From a virus, in IMG/VR virus record IMGVR_UViG_3300043464_000911, positions 1-23,883 of that record: 23,883 bases of DNA; one strand, given 5' to 3'. Each line of letters begins with the position of its first letter. Positions within the stretch are counted from its first letter, which is position 1. The position numbers and the translations under genes are program-made. The notes beneath the pieces were generated by a model, which was not told the origin of the DNA, did no database searches, and worked only from the letters and a program-made list of their open reading frames with translations. Shown in pieces: positions 12,601 through 19,978 of this stretch.

Positions 12601-14363
12601 CGGTAGATGAACAAGCTGAGTTGATGGCCCAGTCTCACAAAGTTGCTTTGCGTGATATGAAGGGCATTTTGTTTAATATTGAACGTCGTAGCAATCTTGC
12701 TACAGCCTTCAAATTTATCAGCCCATTCTTTTCTGCACAAGAAAACTCTTACAAGACTTGGCTTAAGTTAGCAGCAGCTAACCCTGCTATTGTTAATCGT
12801 GGTTATCTAGTGTGGAACTCACCTAACCAAGCAGGTCTTGTTACAGACCAAGAAGGAAATCCAGTGCCAGCAGGTCAGACCACTGGTAATGATATTATCT
12901 GGTTAAGCCTTCCAAAAGAAGTTGCAAAGATTCCTTACTTTGGAAAAGGTTTAGAACCTTTTGTTAAGCCAGATGCAAAACCTGGAGACAAGACCATTTA
13001 TGGTGGTGGTTTAGGCGTTCCAAAGGGATCACTAGACATCTTGTTCCAAGGTGGATTAGATATGCTTTATACAAAGGGAAGTCCAAATGTATTTAGCGAC
13101 ATCTTCCCAGTAGGTCCTTATGTTGCAGTTCCTGTATCAGAAATTGTAAAGCGTCAGCCTTCATTAGAAGATGCGTTTAAGTGGGCATTGCCATTTGGTC
13201 CATCTAAGGATCCAATAGCAGGTTTTACTCCTGCTTGGTTTCAAAGACTACGCACTCGCTTTGCAGGACAAGAAGATCCACAATTTGCTAATGTGTATCA
13301 ACTTATTGCTAATACACAAAATCAACGTGCAAAGCGTAATGGTGTAAAGCCACCAACTGAAAAAGAAATTACAAAAATGGCTCAAAGATATTGGATGATG
13401 CGTACTGCAGCTAATCTAATTATGCCATTTGCTCCACGTTTTGATACTCCTTACAAATACTATATGGATAAGTCTCGTGAGTATCGTCGTCTGTATGGAC
13501 TTGAAGCAGATGCTAAGTTCCTAGATGACTACCCAGAGTTCTTCTCATTCTCTGCAAGCCTGTCTTCTAACCCAACTAACGTGCAGTCTTCTGTTCAAGC
13601 AGTTGAAAACATCAAGAAGTATGGGGATTTAGTATCAGATTTAGCAAATATTGAGCCTCGTCTTGTAGGTCTTATTACTAACAACTTTACAGGCTATGAG
13701 TTTTCTCAAGCAGCATATAATTATTTACAGAGAAAACCCATTTCACCATCTTCATCAACAAAGTTTTTAGAATCTCAGTCAGTGGCAGATGCACAAAAAC
13801 GCAATGAAGCTGAAAAGGGATGGATTCAATACAACCGGCTTATGGATGCTATTGACAATGATCTTCAGGATCGTGGTCTTACATCAACACAGCAAAAGGG
13901 TGCAGAAGATCTGGCAATTCTTAAAACTGCAGTTATTACTAAACTATCTCAAAAGACGGATGCTAATGGTAACCCAATTGTCAATCCAGTAACTGGTCAG
14001 ATTGAGCAAACTGCTTGGTCAGATGATTACCTAGATTCAGATGGATCTAAAACTAACCGAGTAATCCTTGGACTTGGTAGAATTTTTACAGATAAAAAGT
14101 TTATTGAAGCCAATAAGAATAACCCTACTTGGAAGTCAGTATCTGCTTACTTAGATTTACGTAAGGCTATTGCTCAAGAACTTTCAAGTCGTAAGGTTAA
14201 GTCAATTACTGCTAAGGCTAATACTGACCTGAAATTAATTTTAGACGGAACTGTTAACAAACTCAAGCAAGATGATAAGTTAGGTTTTGCCTATGTGTAT
14301 GACCGTTTCTTATCACAAGATCTTGTATATGATAAATATTTAACCCCGAAAGAGAGTGACTAA
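9657..14363 (+). CDS. Giant 1568-residue protein, likely internal or ejected virion protein
   Basis: The largest gene in the window. It opens METQKIWNRIGDVASTTAKN, followed by a Gly/Ala-rich amphipathic part to about residue 50. It is mainly helical, with a Leu/Ile-rich segment at about 608-640 (LLRLGYTIRNGIDSQLRIAA), a coiled coil at about 675-740 and an aromatic segment near 1017 (FKFISPFFSAQENSYKTWLK). I see no catalytic signature of a lysozyme, protease, kinase or single-subunit RNA polymerase. Size, helicity and place next to the portal recall internal/ejection proteins of podoviruses (T7 gp16 is about 1300 residues), but this is inference. It could also be a large tail-associated protein. 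It does not look like a tape measure: no tandem repeats, and it precedes the capsid genes. Confidence 0.75.
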   Translation: METQKIWNRIGDVASTTAKNAFKFAGEVVGAGAGVARFAWDVGTAPWNDQAQYNGFIQPFKTAAAKQGGDIVKPFASAGGAIMKVPGVAPALERINYVNREYIREPLTTVALVSGDILSERVPQTGIFDPNVWRNAYKGAQDISFGQATVAYYRNVYDPKFNVYDPKQREQAFKNSGWGKGLTGTVDVFAQVFGDVTLAAGKATKVLKASDVGVGKLSTADDIAKAAEDITKAQYGEVNRMTKVLDDFTKNDSAYAISHPMVKSSSNPGLLAHLLGDSVDIDETALILRSAMSDPVAMDELRQSRRYITDALETARGDLSSVDEWKLFSAPDDSGMIPFLNDNPAVIDDALANYRSLVENDKYFAKLMEIGQGGGILTRTTGKGLQGIEDLVAQGRAVRFYDRAVGTPRVEVFQPTPFHRLYQKISWGLKERPAGLIDFNDADSYKEIIATINIIGPNEAPRLAAPTLRGLDLFTAEESKGLLDNYIAARTPEERMAAALTLESSVFRRLTDKYGIDEKIANDIYNNYRGARTSAQKSIQDRGFMVDIDGEIIRVPQLESQTANFLPIMDFKLMDKLLKRRKFELNRLAGNANDKVLSLVNFLQDAFKAGALLRLGYTIRNGIDSQLRIAASVGSIATLRHLGPGIKNLIDNTVPVPARLIDTYRAIDSGKNISQVQDASVKVMNELAELKTRIGALEAKLSLNPDDLDAFGEINTLRLLQEEKLAVYNHYADVLNRKGVADPKARIGSGSFRTTTSDGEIYDLDDAFGGPLGDMFRKIASSGNSFERLVDSNAYAYIKRLASKGIGVVRPTDPAYFEQWAQTLRQQFGNSAVVTKIANGESIEDVIKWLRNSPEGRDLRKRLAIRSDDSQEYVERINGFLDQYLPLESGLRGKIKDVTAADLRLAFNDPNDLPLIHGHVLEETFKNKSAIFSDQLINNLFKLIGTLPEDAWARNPLYIELYRREARRRLEIMTGQRVERLTVDEQAELMAQSHKVALRDMKGILFNIERRSNLATAFKFISPFFSAQENSYKTWLKLAAANPAIVNRGYLVWNSPNQAGLVTDQEGNPVPAGQTTGNDIIWLSLPKEVAKIPYFGKGLEPFVKPDAKPGDKTIYGGGLGVPKGSLDILFQGGLDMLYTKGSPNVFSDIFPVGPYVAVPVSEIVKRQPSLEDAFKWALPFGPSKDPIAGFTPAWFQRLRTRFAGQEDPQFANVYQLIANTQNQRAKRNGVKPPTEKEITKMAQRYWMMRTAANLIMPFAPRFDTPYKYYMDKSREYRRLYGLEADAKFLDDYPEFFSFSASLSSNPTNVQSSVQAVENIKKYGDLVSDLANIEPRLVGLITNNFTGYEFSQAAYNYLQRKPISPSSSTKFLESQSVADAQKRNEAEKGWIQYNRLMDAIDNDLQDRGLTSTQQKGAEDLAILKTAVITKLSQKTDANGNPIVNPVTGQIEQTAWSDDYLDSDGSKTNRVILGLGRIFTDKKFIEANKNNPTWKSVSAYLDLRKAIAQELSSRKVKSITAKANTDLKLILDGTVNKLKQDDKLGFAYVYDRFLSQDLVYDKYLTPKESD

Positions 14364-15532
14364 TGGCATATTCAGATGCAACGAAAGCTGCTCTTAAAAA
14401 AGCAGGTTATACAGACGATGAAATTAAAGCAATGGAAGCTGCAGCAGCTGATACCACTGATACTGGAGATGATAAGCCAACAAAACCAAAGGTTGATTCA
14501 ACTAGATATCCAGCTATCTCTAGCCCTACTCAGGCTACGCAACTTATCAACAAGGTATTCCAAGATGTCCTAAAGCGTCCTGCTACTGCTGCGGAAATGA
14601 AGAAGTGGAAGCCACTTCTTAAAGCAGCACAAGAGAAGAACGCATCAACCCAAACATATACAGTCAAGGGCAAGATTGGAACTCAAGCCACTACAGGTGG
14701 ATTAGATGCTGATACCTGGTTATTGCTTCAGCTCCAAGGAGATCCAGAGTACAAGGCAGAACTTGATAAGGTTAAGTTTACTGACCCTTACCTATTTCAG
14801 CGTCAATCAGATAAGAAGTTGTATCAAGATGCAATCGCTGCAGCAGGTAATGATGTTGCCAAGTTAGCAGAAGTAGAAGCAACTACAACTTATGGACGAG
14901 GACTTAAAGACCTTAAGGATGCTATTGAAACAGCACGCCTTGCAGCTGGTGCAGAACTTACAGATGTTGAGATTACTGCCCTAGCACAAGAGGCATACGA
15001 TAAAGGCCTTGATAGAGAGCGTAATTCTTTTAACGCTTTCCTTGATAGCAAGTTTAAGTTTAGCGCTGAGGGTGCCAAGGGTAAAGCAGGCGAGCAACTA
15101 TCAGAGCTGCAGAAAGTAGCAGCGGCTAATGGCCTAGATCTACAGAAGGCTTTTGGTACACAACTGCCTACTTGGTTTGCATCTATTAACAAGGGTGAGT
15201 CTATTGATACTTACAAGAAGATTATCCGTGATGTAGCCAAGATTGGTATGCCACAGAATATTGCATCTTTACTTGATAATGGTGTTGACCTAGACGCTAT
15301 CTATTCACCATACAAGAATGTAATGGCATCTGTCCTAGAGATTAACCCAGAGTCAATTACTCTTAGTGACCCAGTACTACGCAGCGCGATTACTGGTGAG
15401 AAAGAACTTCCAATCTATGAATTCCAGCGTCAACTCCGTAAGGACTCTCGCTGGCAGTATACTAATCAGGCTAAAGAAGAAGTGTCTGATGTCGCACTTA
15501 AAGTCCTTCGTGACTTTGGATTCCAGGGGTAA
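14363..15532 (+). CDS. Large helical virion protein A (389 residues)
   Basis: Starts at a TAATG overlap with the giant gene. N-terminus MAYSDATKAALKKAGYTDDE is a UBA-like short helical stretch, then an acidic linker. Residues about 57-85 (ATQLINKVFQDVLKRPATAA) have the VFxxVLxRPATxxE spacing reminiscent of the DUF4214-type module, a weak resemblance. The C-terminal half is helical, with a GLDLQKAFGTQLPTWFASIN segment and NGVDLDAIYSPYKNVMASVL. It may be distantly related to the C-terminal half of the next protein. Function unknown; likely structural by position between portal and scaffold. Confidence 0.75.
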   Translation: MAYSDATKAALKKAGYTDDEIKAMEAAAADTTDTGDDKPTKPKVDSTRYPAISSPTQATQLINKVFQDVLKRPATAAEMKKWKPLLKAAQEKNASTQTYTVKGKIGTQATTGGLDADTWLLLQLQGDPEYKAELDKVKFTDPYLFQRQSDKKLYQDAIAAAGNDVAKLAEVEATTTYGRGLKDLKDAIETARLAAGAELTDVEITALAQEAYDKGLDRERNSFNAFLDSKFKFSAEGAKGKAGEQLSELQKVAAANGLDLQKAFGTQLPTWFASINKGESIDTYKKIIRDVAKIGMPQNIASLLDNGVDLDAIYSPYKNVMASVLEINPESITLSDPVLRSAITGEKELPIYEFQRQLRKDSRWQYTNQAKEEVSDVALKVLRDFGFQG

Positions 15533-15534
15533 AG

Positions 15535-16980
15535 ATGGCACGCGATCCACAGAGTGGTTCATTCAACTCTAAAGTTGTAGATGAACAAACTAAAGCAGCT
15601 GGGCTTCGTGCTGCAGCAGCGGCTATTCCAGGAGCAAGAGTTGCTATTGCTAAAACTCCAGGCGAGCTTGCAATTGAAAGAATAAATGCACAGATTGCTA
15701 AGAATCAAGCAAGTGTTGAAAGTTTAGAAAGAAGTGCTACAGAACTTGGTGCATTAAATCCTGCTGTTATGACAAAAGCAGCTGGAGAAAGCAACGCACA
15801 ATTTTTAGCACGTAAACAAGCAGCAGAAGCATTAGCCCGTCAAAACGCTATTGCATCAGATCCACTTAGGAACAAAGCATCAAAGCCAACAAATGCTCCT
15901 GCTGGAAAGTACTACGCTTGGATAGGTGGAACCGATACAGGCAGTTGGCAACTCTATGACATTCCTGGCTATGGAACTACAGGTGCTGGTGGCGATACAG
16001 GTGGTGTTACTGGCAGTGATATTGGTGGAACCACTGATGGTGGTCAAACATATACAGCACCAGATGGAAAGATCTTTACAGACCTTAATGCTTACAACAC
16101 ATACCTTGCAGATCTAAAGCAACAGGACAAGACTAAGGCAGGACAGTCTGCTTACGATCTACTATTTGAACAGTTTAACCAATATGGTATGGGCGCTCTA
16201 GTAGAACCACTTAAGCAGTTCATTCAGCAGGGTCTATCTTCATCAGAGTTTACTCTTCGTTTGCGCGATACAGATGCTTACAAAAAGCGCTTTGCTGCTA
16301 ACGCACAACGCATTGCTAAGGGCCTATCTGCTCTTAATGAGGCTGAGTACATTGGTCTTGAGGACCAGTACCAGAACATTATGCGCGAGTATGGATTGCC
16401 TTCCTCTTACTACGCACGTGGTGATATGGGTCGCCAAGAAGGATTTGAAAAGTTCTTGGCCAATGATGTATCTGCAGCAGAACTAGAAGACCGCGTTATG
16501 ACAGCACAGTCTCGTGTTATGAACGCTAACCCAGAAGTACTTGCTTCACTTAAGCAGTTCTATCCAGGTATTGCCAATGGAGATATTCTTGCCTACACAT
16601 TAGATCCTGAGAAGGCACTAACAGATATTAAGCGTAAGGTAACTGCTGCTGAAATTGGTGGTGCTGCAATGCAAGCAGGACTACAAGCTGGAGTTACTCG
16701 CGCTGAAGAACTTGGTGCTGCTGGTGTCACTAAGCAACAAGCACAGCAAGGTTACGGAACTATCGCCGGTGGACTACAGCGTGGTTCACAACTTGCATCT
16801 ATCTATGGAGAAAATCCATATACTCAGACAACAGCAGAGTCTGAAATCTTTAACATTGCTGGTTCAGCAGAAGCTGAGAAGCAACGCAAGAAACTTACTT
16901 CACTAGAGAAGGCCACATTTAGTGGTCAATCTGGAGCATCATCTAGTGCCTTAGTACGAGATCGTGCTGGCGCTTACTAA
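15535..16980 (+). CDS. Large helical virion protein B (481 residues)
   Basis: Starts MARDPQSGSFNSKVVDEQTK two bases after the previous stop. Layout: Ala-rich N-terminus, short coiled coil (ERINAQIAKNQASVESLERS) at about 38-57, a Gly/Thr-rich linker at about 150-175, then an all-helical half: LRDTDAYKKRFAANAQRIAK, a YIGLEDQYQNIMREYGLPSS helix pair and GDILAYTLDPEKALTDI. I recall RFAANxxR...LSPAEYIALExxYRxxMxxxGLP proteins in actinobacteriophages annotated as minor structural proteins. Likely a virion protein with a repeated four-helix module; role unknown. It ends with a Ser/Ala-rich tail. Confidence 0.78.
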   Translation: MARDPQSGSFNSKVVDEQTKAAGLRAAAAAIPGARVAIAKTPGELAIERINAQIAKNQASVESLERSATELGALNPAVMTKAAGESNAQFLARKQAAEALARQNAIASDPLRNKASKPTNAPAGKYYAWIGGTDTGSWQLYDIPGYGTTGAGGDTGGVTGSDIGGTTDGGQTYTAPDGKIFTDLNAYNTYLADLKQQDKTKAGQSAYDLLFEQFNQYGMGALVEPLKQFIQQGLSSSEFTLRLRDTDAYKKRFAANAQRIAKGLSALNEAEYIGLEDQYQNIMREYGLPSSYYARGDMGRQEGFEKFLANDVSAAELEDRVMTAQSRVMNANPEVLASLKQFYPGIANGDILAYTLDPEKALTDIKRKVTAAEIGGAAMQAGLQAGVTRAEELGAAGVTKQQAQQGYGTIAGGLQRGSQLASIYGENPYTQTTAESEIFNIAGSAEAEKQRKKLTSLEKATFSGQSGASSSALVRDRAGAY

Positions 16981-16992
16981 ATAAAAAGCCTG

Positions 16993-17016
16993 CCACTAGA
17001 GTAGCTGGACTAGTGG
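16993..17016 (+). promoter_or_regulatory. Inverted repeat in leader of scaffold-capsid genes
   Basis: CCACTAG (16993-16999) and CTAGTGG (17010-17016), perfect 7-bp arms with a 10-base loop, in the 126-bp gap between the helical proteins and the scaffold gene. No T-run follows, so an RNA-processing or stability element upstream of the highly expressed scaffold-capsid message is as likely as termination. AGTAGCTGG and AGTAGCTAG in and after the loop form a near-repeat. No clear promoter was found in this gap. Confidence 0.5.
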
Positions 17017-17049
17017 AGCGACAATCAAAACCAGTAGCTAGAGCCATAC

Positions 17050-17063
17050 CGTTTCCCCAAACG
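17050..17063 (+). other. CGTTT-CCCC-AAACG hairpin
   Basis: Perfect 5-bp arms around CCCC, 44 bases before the scaffold start. Its core TTTCCCCAAA is identical to that of the hairpin at 3173-3188 in the control region. Confidence 0.45.
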
Positions 17064-17106
17064 AATATGAGGCTAGTGCCAACAACTAATAGGGAGAAGG
17101 ACCACT

Positions 17107-17577
17107 ATGTCCAATTACGACTACGAGGATGAAGACGACATCACACAAGATGATTCGCCTAACGACCTAGTAAAGCAACTACGTAAAGCAGCTAAGCAGA
17201 AGGACAAAGAACTACAAGAGCTACGTGCTCAGTTTGAAGGCCTTAACAAAGCGCAACGTGAAAGAGCAATAAAGGATGCCCTCGCTAGTCGCGGGGTAAA
17301 CAGCAAAATTGCTTCATTTATCCCACAGGATATAGACCCAACTGAAGAGTCTGTATCTAAATGGCTTGAAGACTATGCCGATGTATTCGGTATTGAAACA
17401 GGCCAAACCCAGGCAACACCTAACGTAAATCCAAACGATGCTGCAGCATATAAGCGTATGACTAACTCCGCAGACTCTGGTGTTTCACCAGAACATAACG
17501 GAGACATTATGCAAAAACTTATGAACGCTAACAGCAGAGAAGAATTGGATGAAGTTATCAGATTGTCTGGACTCTAA
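17107..17577 (+). CDS. Capsid scaffolding protein
   Basis: 156 residues: very acidic N-terminus (MSNYDYEDEDDITQDDSPND), then a Lys/Glu coiled coil (VKQLRKAAKQKDKELQELRA) at about 22-41, a short helical domain (DPTEESVSKWLEDYADVFGI), a disordered linker and a small C-terminal helical pair (IMQKLMNANSREELDEVIRL) likely to touch the capsid protein. Size, charge pattern and place directly before the major capsid gene fit a scaffold that directs procapsid assembly and then leaves. No protease catalytic site is seen here or nearby. Ribosome site AGGGAGAAGG precedes the ATG. Confidence 0.8.
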   Translation: MSNYDYEDEDDITQDDSPNDLVKQLRKAAKQKDKELQELRAQFEGLNKAQRERAIKDALASRGVNSKIASFIPQDIDPTEESVSKWLEDYADVFGIETGQTQATPNVNPNDAAAYKRMTNSADSGVSPEHNGDIMQKLMNANSREELDEVIRLSGL

Positions 17578-17609
17578 TCCGATCCTAAAACAGAAAGGCT
17601 AGACCATAA

Positions 17610-18788
17610 ATGGCTATCCCAACAGGTACCCCTACCACCACGTCTAGCATCAGCAACCTCGTACAAGCAGCATACGATCAGTATGTAAGAATGGCACTTC
17701 GTTCCATTCCTGTTATGCGTTCACTTGCAGATGTTAAGCCAGTGCAACAGGCAATGCCAGGATCATCAGTTGTATTCTCAATCTATTCAGATTTGGCTCA
17801 GGCTACATCTACATTGACAGAATCATCAGATGTTTCAAGCATTGCACTAGGTAACCCATCACAGGTTACAGTAACACTGAACGAATACGGTTCAGCAGTT
17901 ACAACAACAAAGAAGCTAAACCTAACTTCTTTCAACGATGTTGATTCAGCACTTGCTGACATCATCGCATACAACGCAGCAGATTCGATTGACAACGTAG
18001 TAGGTCAGGTCCTCTCAGCAGGAACTAACGTGATCTACTCAAACGGTCCATCAGGAACTGTTCCAACTGCATCATCAGGAATTCTCCCAGTAGACACAAT
18101 GACAGTTGCGGATATCCGTAACGCTGTTGTTTCACTACGCACAAACAAGGCATTGCCTCGTATGGGTGAACTATATGCTGCATACCTACACCCACGTCAG
18201 TCAGCCGATCTTCGTGCTGAAACTGGTACAGGTGGCTTCCAGGAGCTAACAAAGTACGTTGAGCGTACACCGTTCGTTGCTGGTGCAGTAGGCGTTATCG
18301 AAGGCGCTTTCATCGTTGAGACACCTCGCGTTCTTAACGGTCTAAAGTTGTCTACAGGTATCACACCTACAGTTGCTATCACCAACGTTGCTTTGACATC
18401 TAACGTAGTAACAATTACTACAGCAGTTGCTCACGGCCTCGGAACAGGTCAGGTTGTAACAGTTGCTGCTACAACTAACACAGGTGTTAACGGCACATAT
18501 ACCATCACAGGTACAACATCAACAACATTTACCTATGCACTTACAGCATCTAACATTACATCAGTTGCTGACACAGGTACTGTTACATTTACCAACAACT
18601 ACCGCGCAATCGTCGCTGGTCGTGAAGCATTGGCTGAAGCACAGGCAGCAGACATCTCAACCGTTATCGGTCCAGAGATTGATGCGCTACGTCGTTTCCG
18701 CACAATCGGTTGGTACTACTTCGGAGGCTTTGCACGCCTTCGTGAAGCTGCGCTCTTCCGCATTGAGTCTGCAGCAACAAACGGATAA
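17610..18788 (+). CDS. Major capsid protein (N4-gp56-like) with inserted domain
   Basis: 392 residues. An HK97-fold capsid protein by pattern: N-terminal helix (NLVQAAYDQYVRMALRSIPV), beta-rich E-loop region, the central helix TVADIRNAVVSLRTNKALPR, and YAAYLHPRQSADLRAETGTG, a segment typical of N4-gp56-family capsid proteins. The protein ends IDALRRFRTIGWYYFGGFAR plus a short tail. Residues about 250-329 are unlike the rest: Thr/Val-rich with VAHGLGTGQVVTVAATTNTG and NGTYTITGTTSTTFTYALTA, a small beta domain inserted before the final strands. Codon use is smooth across it. RBS AAAGG upstream; scaffold directly precedes, as expected. No cleavage site is evident. Confidence 0.88.
   Translation: MAIPTGTPTTTSSISNLVQAAYDQYVRMALRSIPVMRSLADVKPVQQAMPGSSVVFSIYSDLAQATSTLTESSDVSSIALGNPSQVTVTLNEYGSAVTTTKKLNLTSFNDVDSALADIIAYNAADSIDNVVGQVLSAGTNVIYSNGPSGTVPTASSGILPVDTMTVADIRNAVVSLRTNKALPRMGELYAAYLHPRQSADLRAETGTGGFQELTKYVERTPFVAGAVGVIEGAFIVETPRVLNGLKLSTGITPTVAITNVALTSNVVTITTAVAHGLGTGQVVTVAATTNTGVNGTYTITGTTSTTFTYALTASNITSVADTGTVTFTNNYRAIVAGREALAEAQAADISTVIGPEIDALRRFRTIGWYYFGGFARLREAALFRIESAATNG
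18357..18596 (+). other. Beta-rich domain inserted in the capsid protein
   Basis: Covers capsid residues about 250-329. Strand-forming runs (VAITNVALTSNVVTITTAVA) are followed by the AHGLxTGxxVTV...GVNGTYTITGTxSTTFTYAL pattern, which I know as a small repeat found in many phage tail and fibre proteins (VTTxxAHGLxxGDxV...FNGTYTV...TFTYA). The domain is probably displayed on the capsid surface, like Ig-like decorations in other phages. Boundaries are approximate. Confidence 0.6.
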
Positions 18789-18805
18789 TTCCGCTAGTGC
18801 AACGG

Positions 18806-18831
18806 CAGGGGGTGGGGAAACCCGCCTCCTG
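18806..18831 (+). terminator. Hairpin after the capsid gene, possible attenuator
   Basis: CAGG-GGGT pairs with ACCC and CCTG around loop GGGGAA, with a four-base bulge (GCCT) in the 3' arm, 18 bases after the capsid stop. No T-run follows, so it is not a classical terminator; partial termination or mRNA stabilisation is likely. Such sites after capsid genes help keep capsid output high relative to downstream genes. Confidence 0.4.
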
Positions 18832-18851
18832 TCACTTAGGAAAGGTTGGAT

Positions 18852-19178
18852 ATGGCATACACATTAACAACTCCGTACCAGTGGCAAACTTGGGGCGCAG
18901 GGTATAACGAGTTCACTCCATACTCACGCCTTGCAGGTCGTCGTTTTAATGGTGGCACTATTGATGGAGCTATCGCTCCTAGTATGACTGATATCCCACG
19001 AGGCCAAACTTTAATTGTTAATGGAACTACGGTAACTGCTACGTTAACTCCAAGCCAAGATGATTTAGCAGCAGCTAGTTATTACTTCCTCGGTGGTCAC
19101 GAATATACTATTAGCGATGCACAAGCACAGGTACTTATCAATGCTGGCTACGGCGATTATGTGACACCGGTAGTATGA
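18852..19178 (+). CDS. 108-residue head-region protein
   Basis: Product starts MAYTLTTPYQWQTWGAGYNE from the ATG at 18852, six bases after AGGAAAGG; a TTG at 18846 is less well placed. Two parts: an aromatic N-terminus (YQWQTWGAGYNEFTPYSRLA) and a C-terminus with YYFLGGHEYTISDAQAQVLI then NAGYGDYVT. The latter, strand-turn-strand then helix and GYG, is a small module seen at the ends of other phage structural proteins. Immediately after the capsid gene, a decoration or head-completion role is likely but unproved. Confidence 0.75.
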   Translation: MAYTLTTPYQWQTWGAGYNEFTPYSRLAGRRFNGGTIDGAIAPSMTDIPRGQTLIVNGTTVTATLTPSQDDLAAASYYFLGGHEYTISDAQAQVLINAGYGDYVTPVV

Positions 19179-19447
19179 GTTTACATAGACGAACAACACA
19201 CCTTGAGTATGTCGAAGGATGCTTTGGCTGCAAGATAGGCGAACTAGAGTTGAGCGTAGGCGTGGCAAACCACAGAGGCATACCTACTGCTAAGCAACAC
19301 GATAAGGAACTACAATCTTATTATGATGCAACACGACAGGGTATAGAACCACGTTCAACAAAGAGCAAAGATATAGATGCAGCAGTTCAACTTTCCAACG
19401 AGGCTGGTAAGGCTTTCGATGGGATCTCAATGACCTTTAAGGAGTAG
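19175..19447 (+). CDS. 90-residue EYVEGCFGCK-type protein
   Basis: Product starts MSLHRRTTHLEYVEGCFGCK, continues IGELELSVGVANHRGIPTAK and ends SNEAGKAFDGISMTFKE. The HxEYVExCFGCK motif with a CxxC pair (C16, C19) followed by a Tyr-rich helix (DKELQSYYDATRQGIEPRST) is, from memory, widespread in actinobacteriophage structural regions and unassigned. Two Cys alone make a redox pair or half of a metal site, perhaps with nearby His. Start overlaps the previous stop (ATGA). Confidence 0.8.
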   Translation: MSLHRRTTHLEYVEGCFGCKIGELELSVGVANHRGIPTAKQHDKELQSYYDATRQGIEPRSTKSKDIDAAVQLSNEAGKAFDGISMTFKE

Positions 19448-19449
19448 CA

Positions 19450-19578
19450 ATGCCAAATGTAAACGGAAAAGAATTCCCATACACAGCAAAAGGTATGGCA
19501 ATGGCAAAGATGGAAGCCAAGAAGACTGGCAAGAAAATGATTAAGAAGCAGACTAAGAAGATGGGGAAGAAGAAGTAA
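19450..19578 (+). CDS. 42-residue Lys-rich peptide (FPYTAKGMAMAK type)
   Basis: Product starts MPNVNGKEFPYTAKGMAMAK and ends KKMGKKK. The P-x-V-x-G-K-x-F-P-Y-T-x-K-G start followed by a poly-Lys helix is a pattern I recall from many marine and freshwater phages; function unknown. GGAG at 19441-19444 precedes the ATG and the end overlaps the next gene (TAATG). Nucleic-acid binding or packaging with DNA is likely from charge alone. Confidence 0.72.
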   Translation: MPNVNGKEFPYTAKGMAMAKMEAKKTGKKMIKKQTKKMGKKK

Positions 19579-19700
19579 TGGAAAACTATTCAGAAGATAT
19601 CACAAAGTACCCAACACCAGACAAGCAATACGATGGTGCTAAGAAGTACGAGACATACGAATCAATCCAAACCGGTGCGATGGGCAAGTCTGCTAAGTAA
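19578..19700 (+). CDS. 40-residue Tyr/Lys-rich peptide
   Basis: Product starts MENYSEDITKYPTPDKQYDG and ends TGAMGKSAK. It has five Tyr residues and alternating acidic and basic groups, and is probably unstructured. It starts and ends at TAATG overlaps, so it is part of one coupled chain from 19175 to 20133. Not recognised. Strict coupling and preserved frame support it. Confidence 0.65.
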   Translation: MENYSEDITKYPTPDKQYDGAKKYETYESIQTGAMGKSAK

Positions 19701-19978
19701 TGGCTAAATCTCCAGCGTGGCAAAGAGCAGAGGGCAAAAACCCAAAGGGTGGCCTCAACGCAAAGGGTCGTGCCTCTGCCAAAGCGCAGGGGATGAACCT
19801 CAAGCCTCCAGTCAAGAAGGCTGAGGCAGCTAAGTCTCCTAAGTCTGCAGGACGGCGTAAGTCTTTCTGTGGTCGTATGTGTGGGATGAAGGCAAAGAAC
19901 ACTTCTAGTAAGACTGCTAGAGATCCGAACTCAAGGATAAACAAGTCACTTCGTGCTTGGGATTGTAGTTGCAAATGA
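19700..19978 (+). CDS. 92-residue basic Cys-containing phage protein
   Basis: Product starts MAKSPAWQRAEGKNPKGGLN, continues AKGRASAKAQGMNLKPPVKK and ends PNSRINKSLRAWDCSCK. The SPAWxRxEGKxxKGGLNAKGRAS...KSFCGRM-x-GMK...SRINKSLRxWDC architecture belongs to a well-spread phage protein family, recalled as a DUF (possibly DUF6321), with conserved Cys57, Cys61, Cys89 and Cys91. These could bind zinc; basic charge suggests nucleic-acid contact. Function is not known to me. Coupled to neighbours on both sides. Confidence 0.82.
   Translation: MAKSPAWQRAEGKNPKGGLNAKGRASAKAQGMNLKPPVKKAEAAKSPKSAGRRKSFCGRMCGMKAKNTSSKTARDPNSRINKSLRAWDCSCK

Noticed and set aside
9657-14363. Giant protein as virion RNA polymerase or tape measure
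   Set aside because: No polymerase catalytic motifs could be identified, no tandem heptad or tape repeats, and the position is wrong for a tape measure.
17067-17132. 21-codon frame at the scaffold start
   Set aside because: No ribosome site and it overlaps the scaffold gene in another frame.
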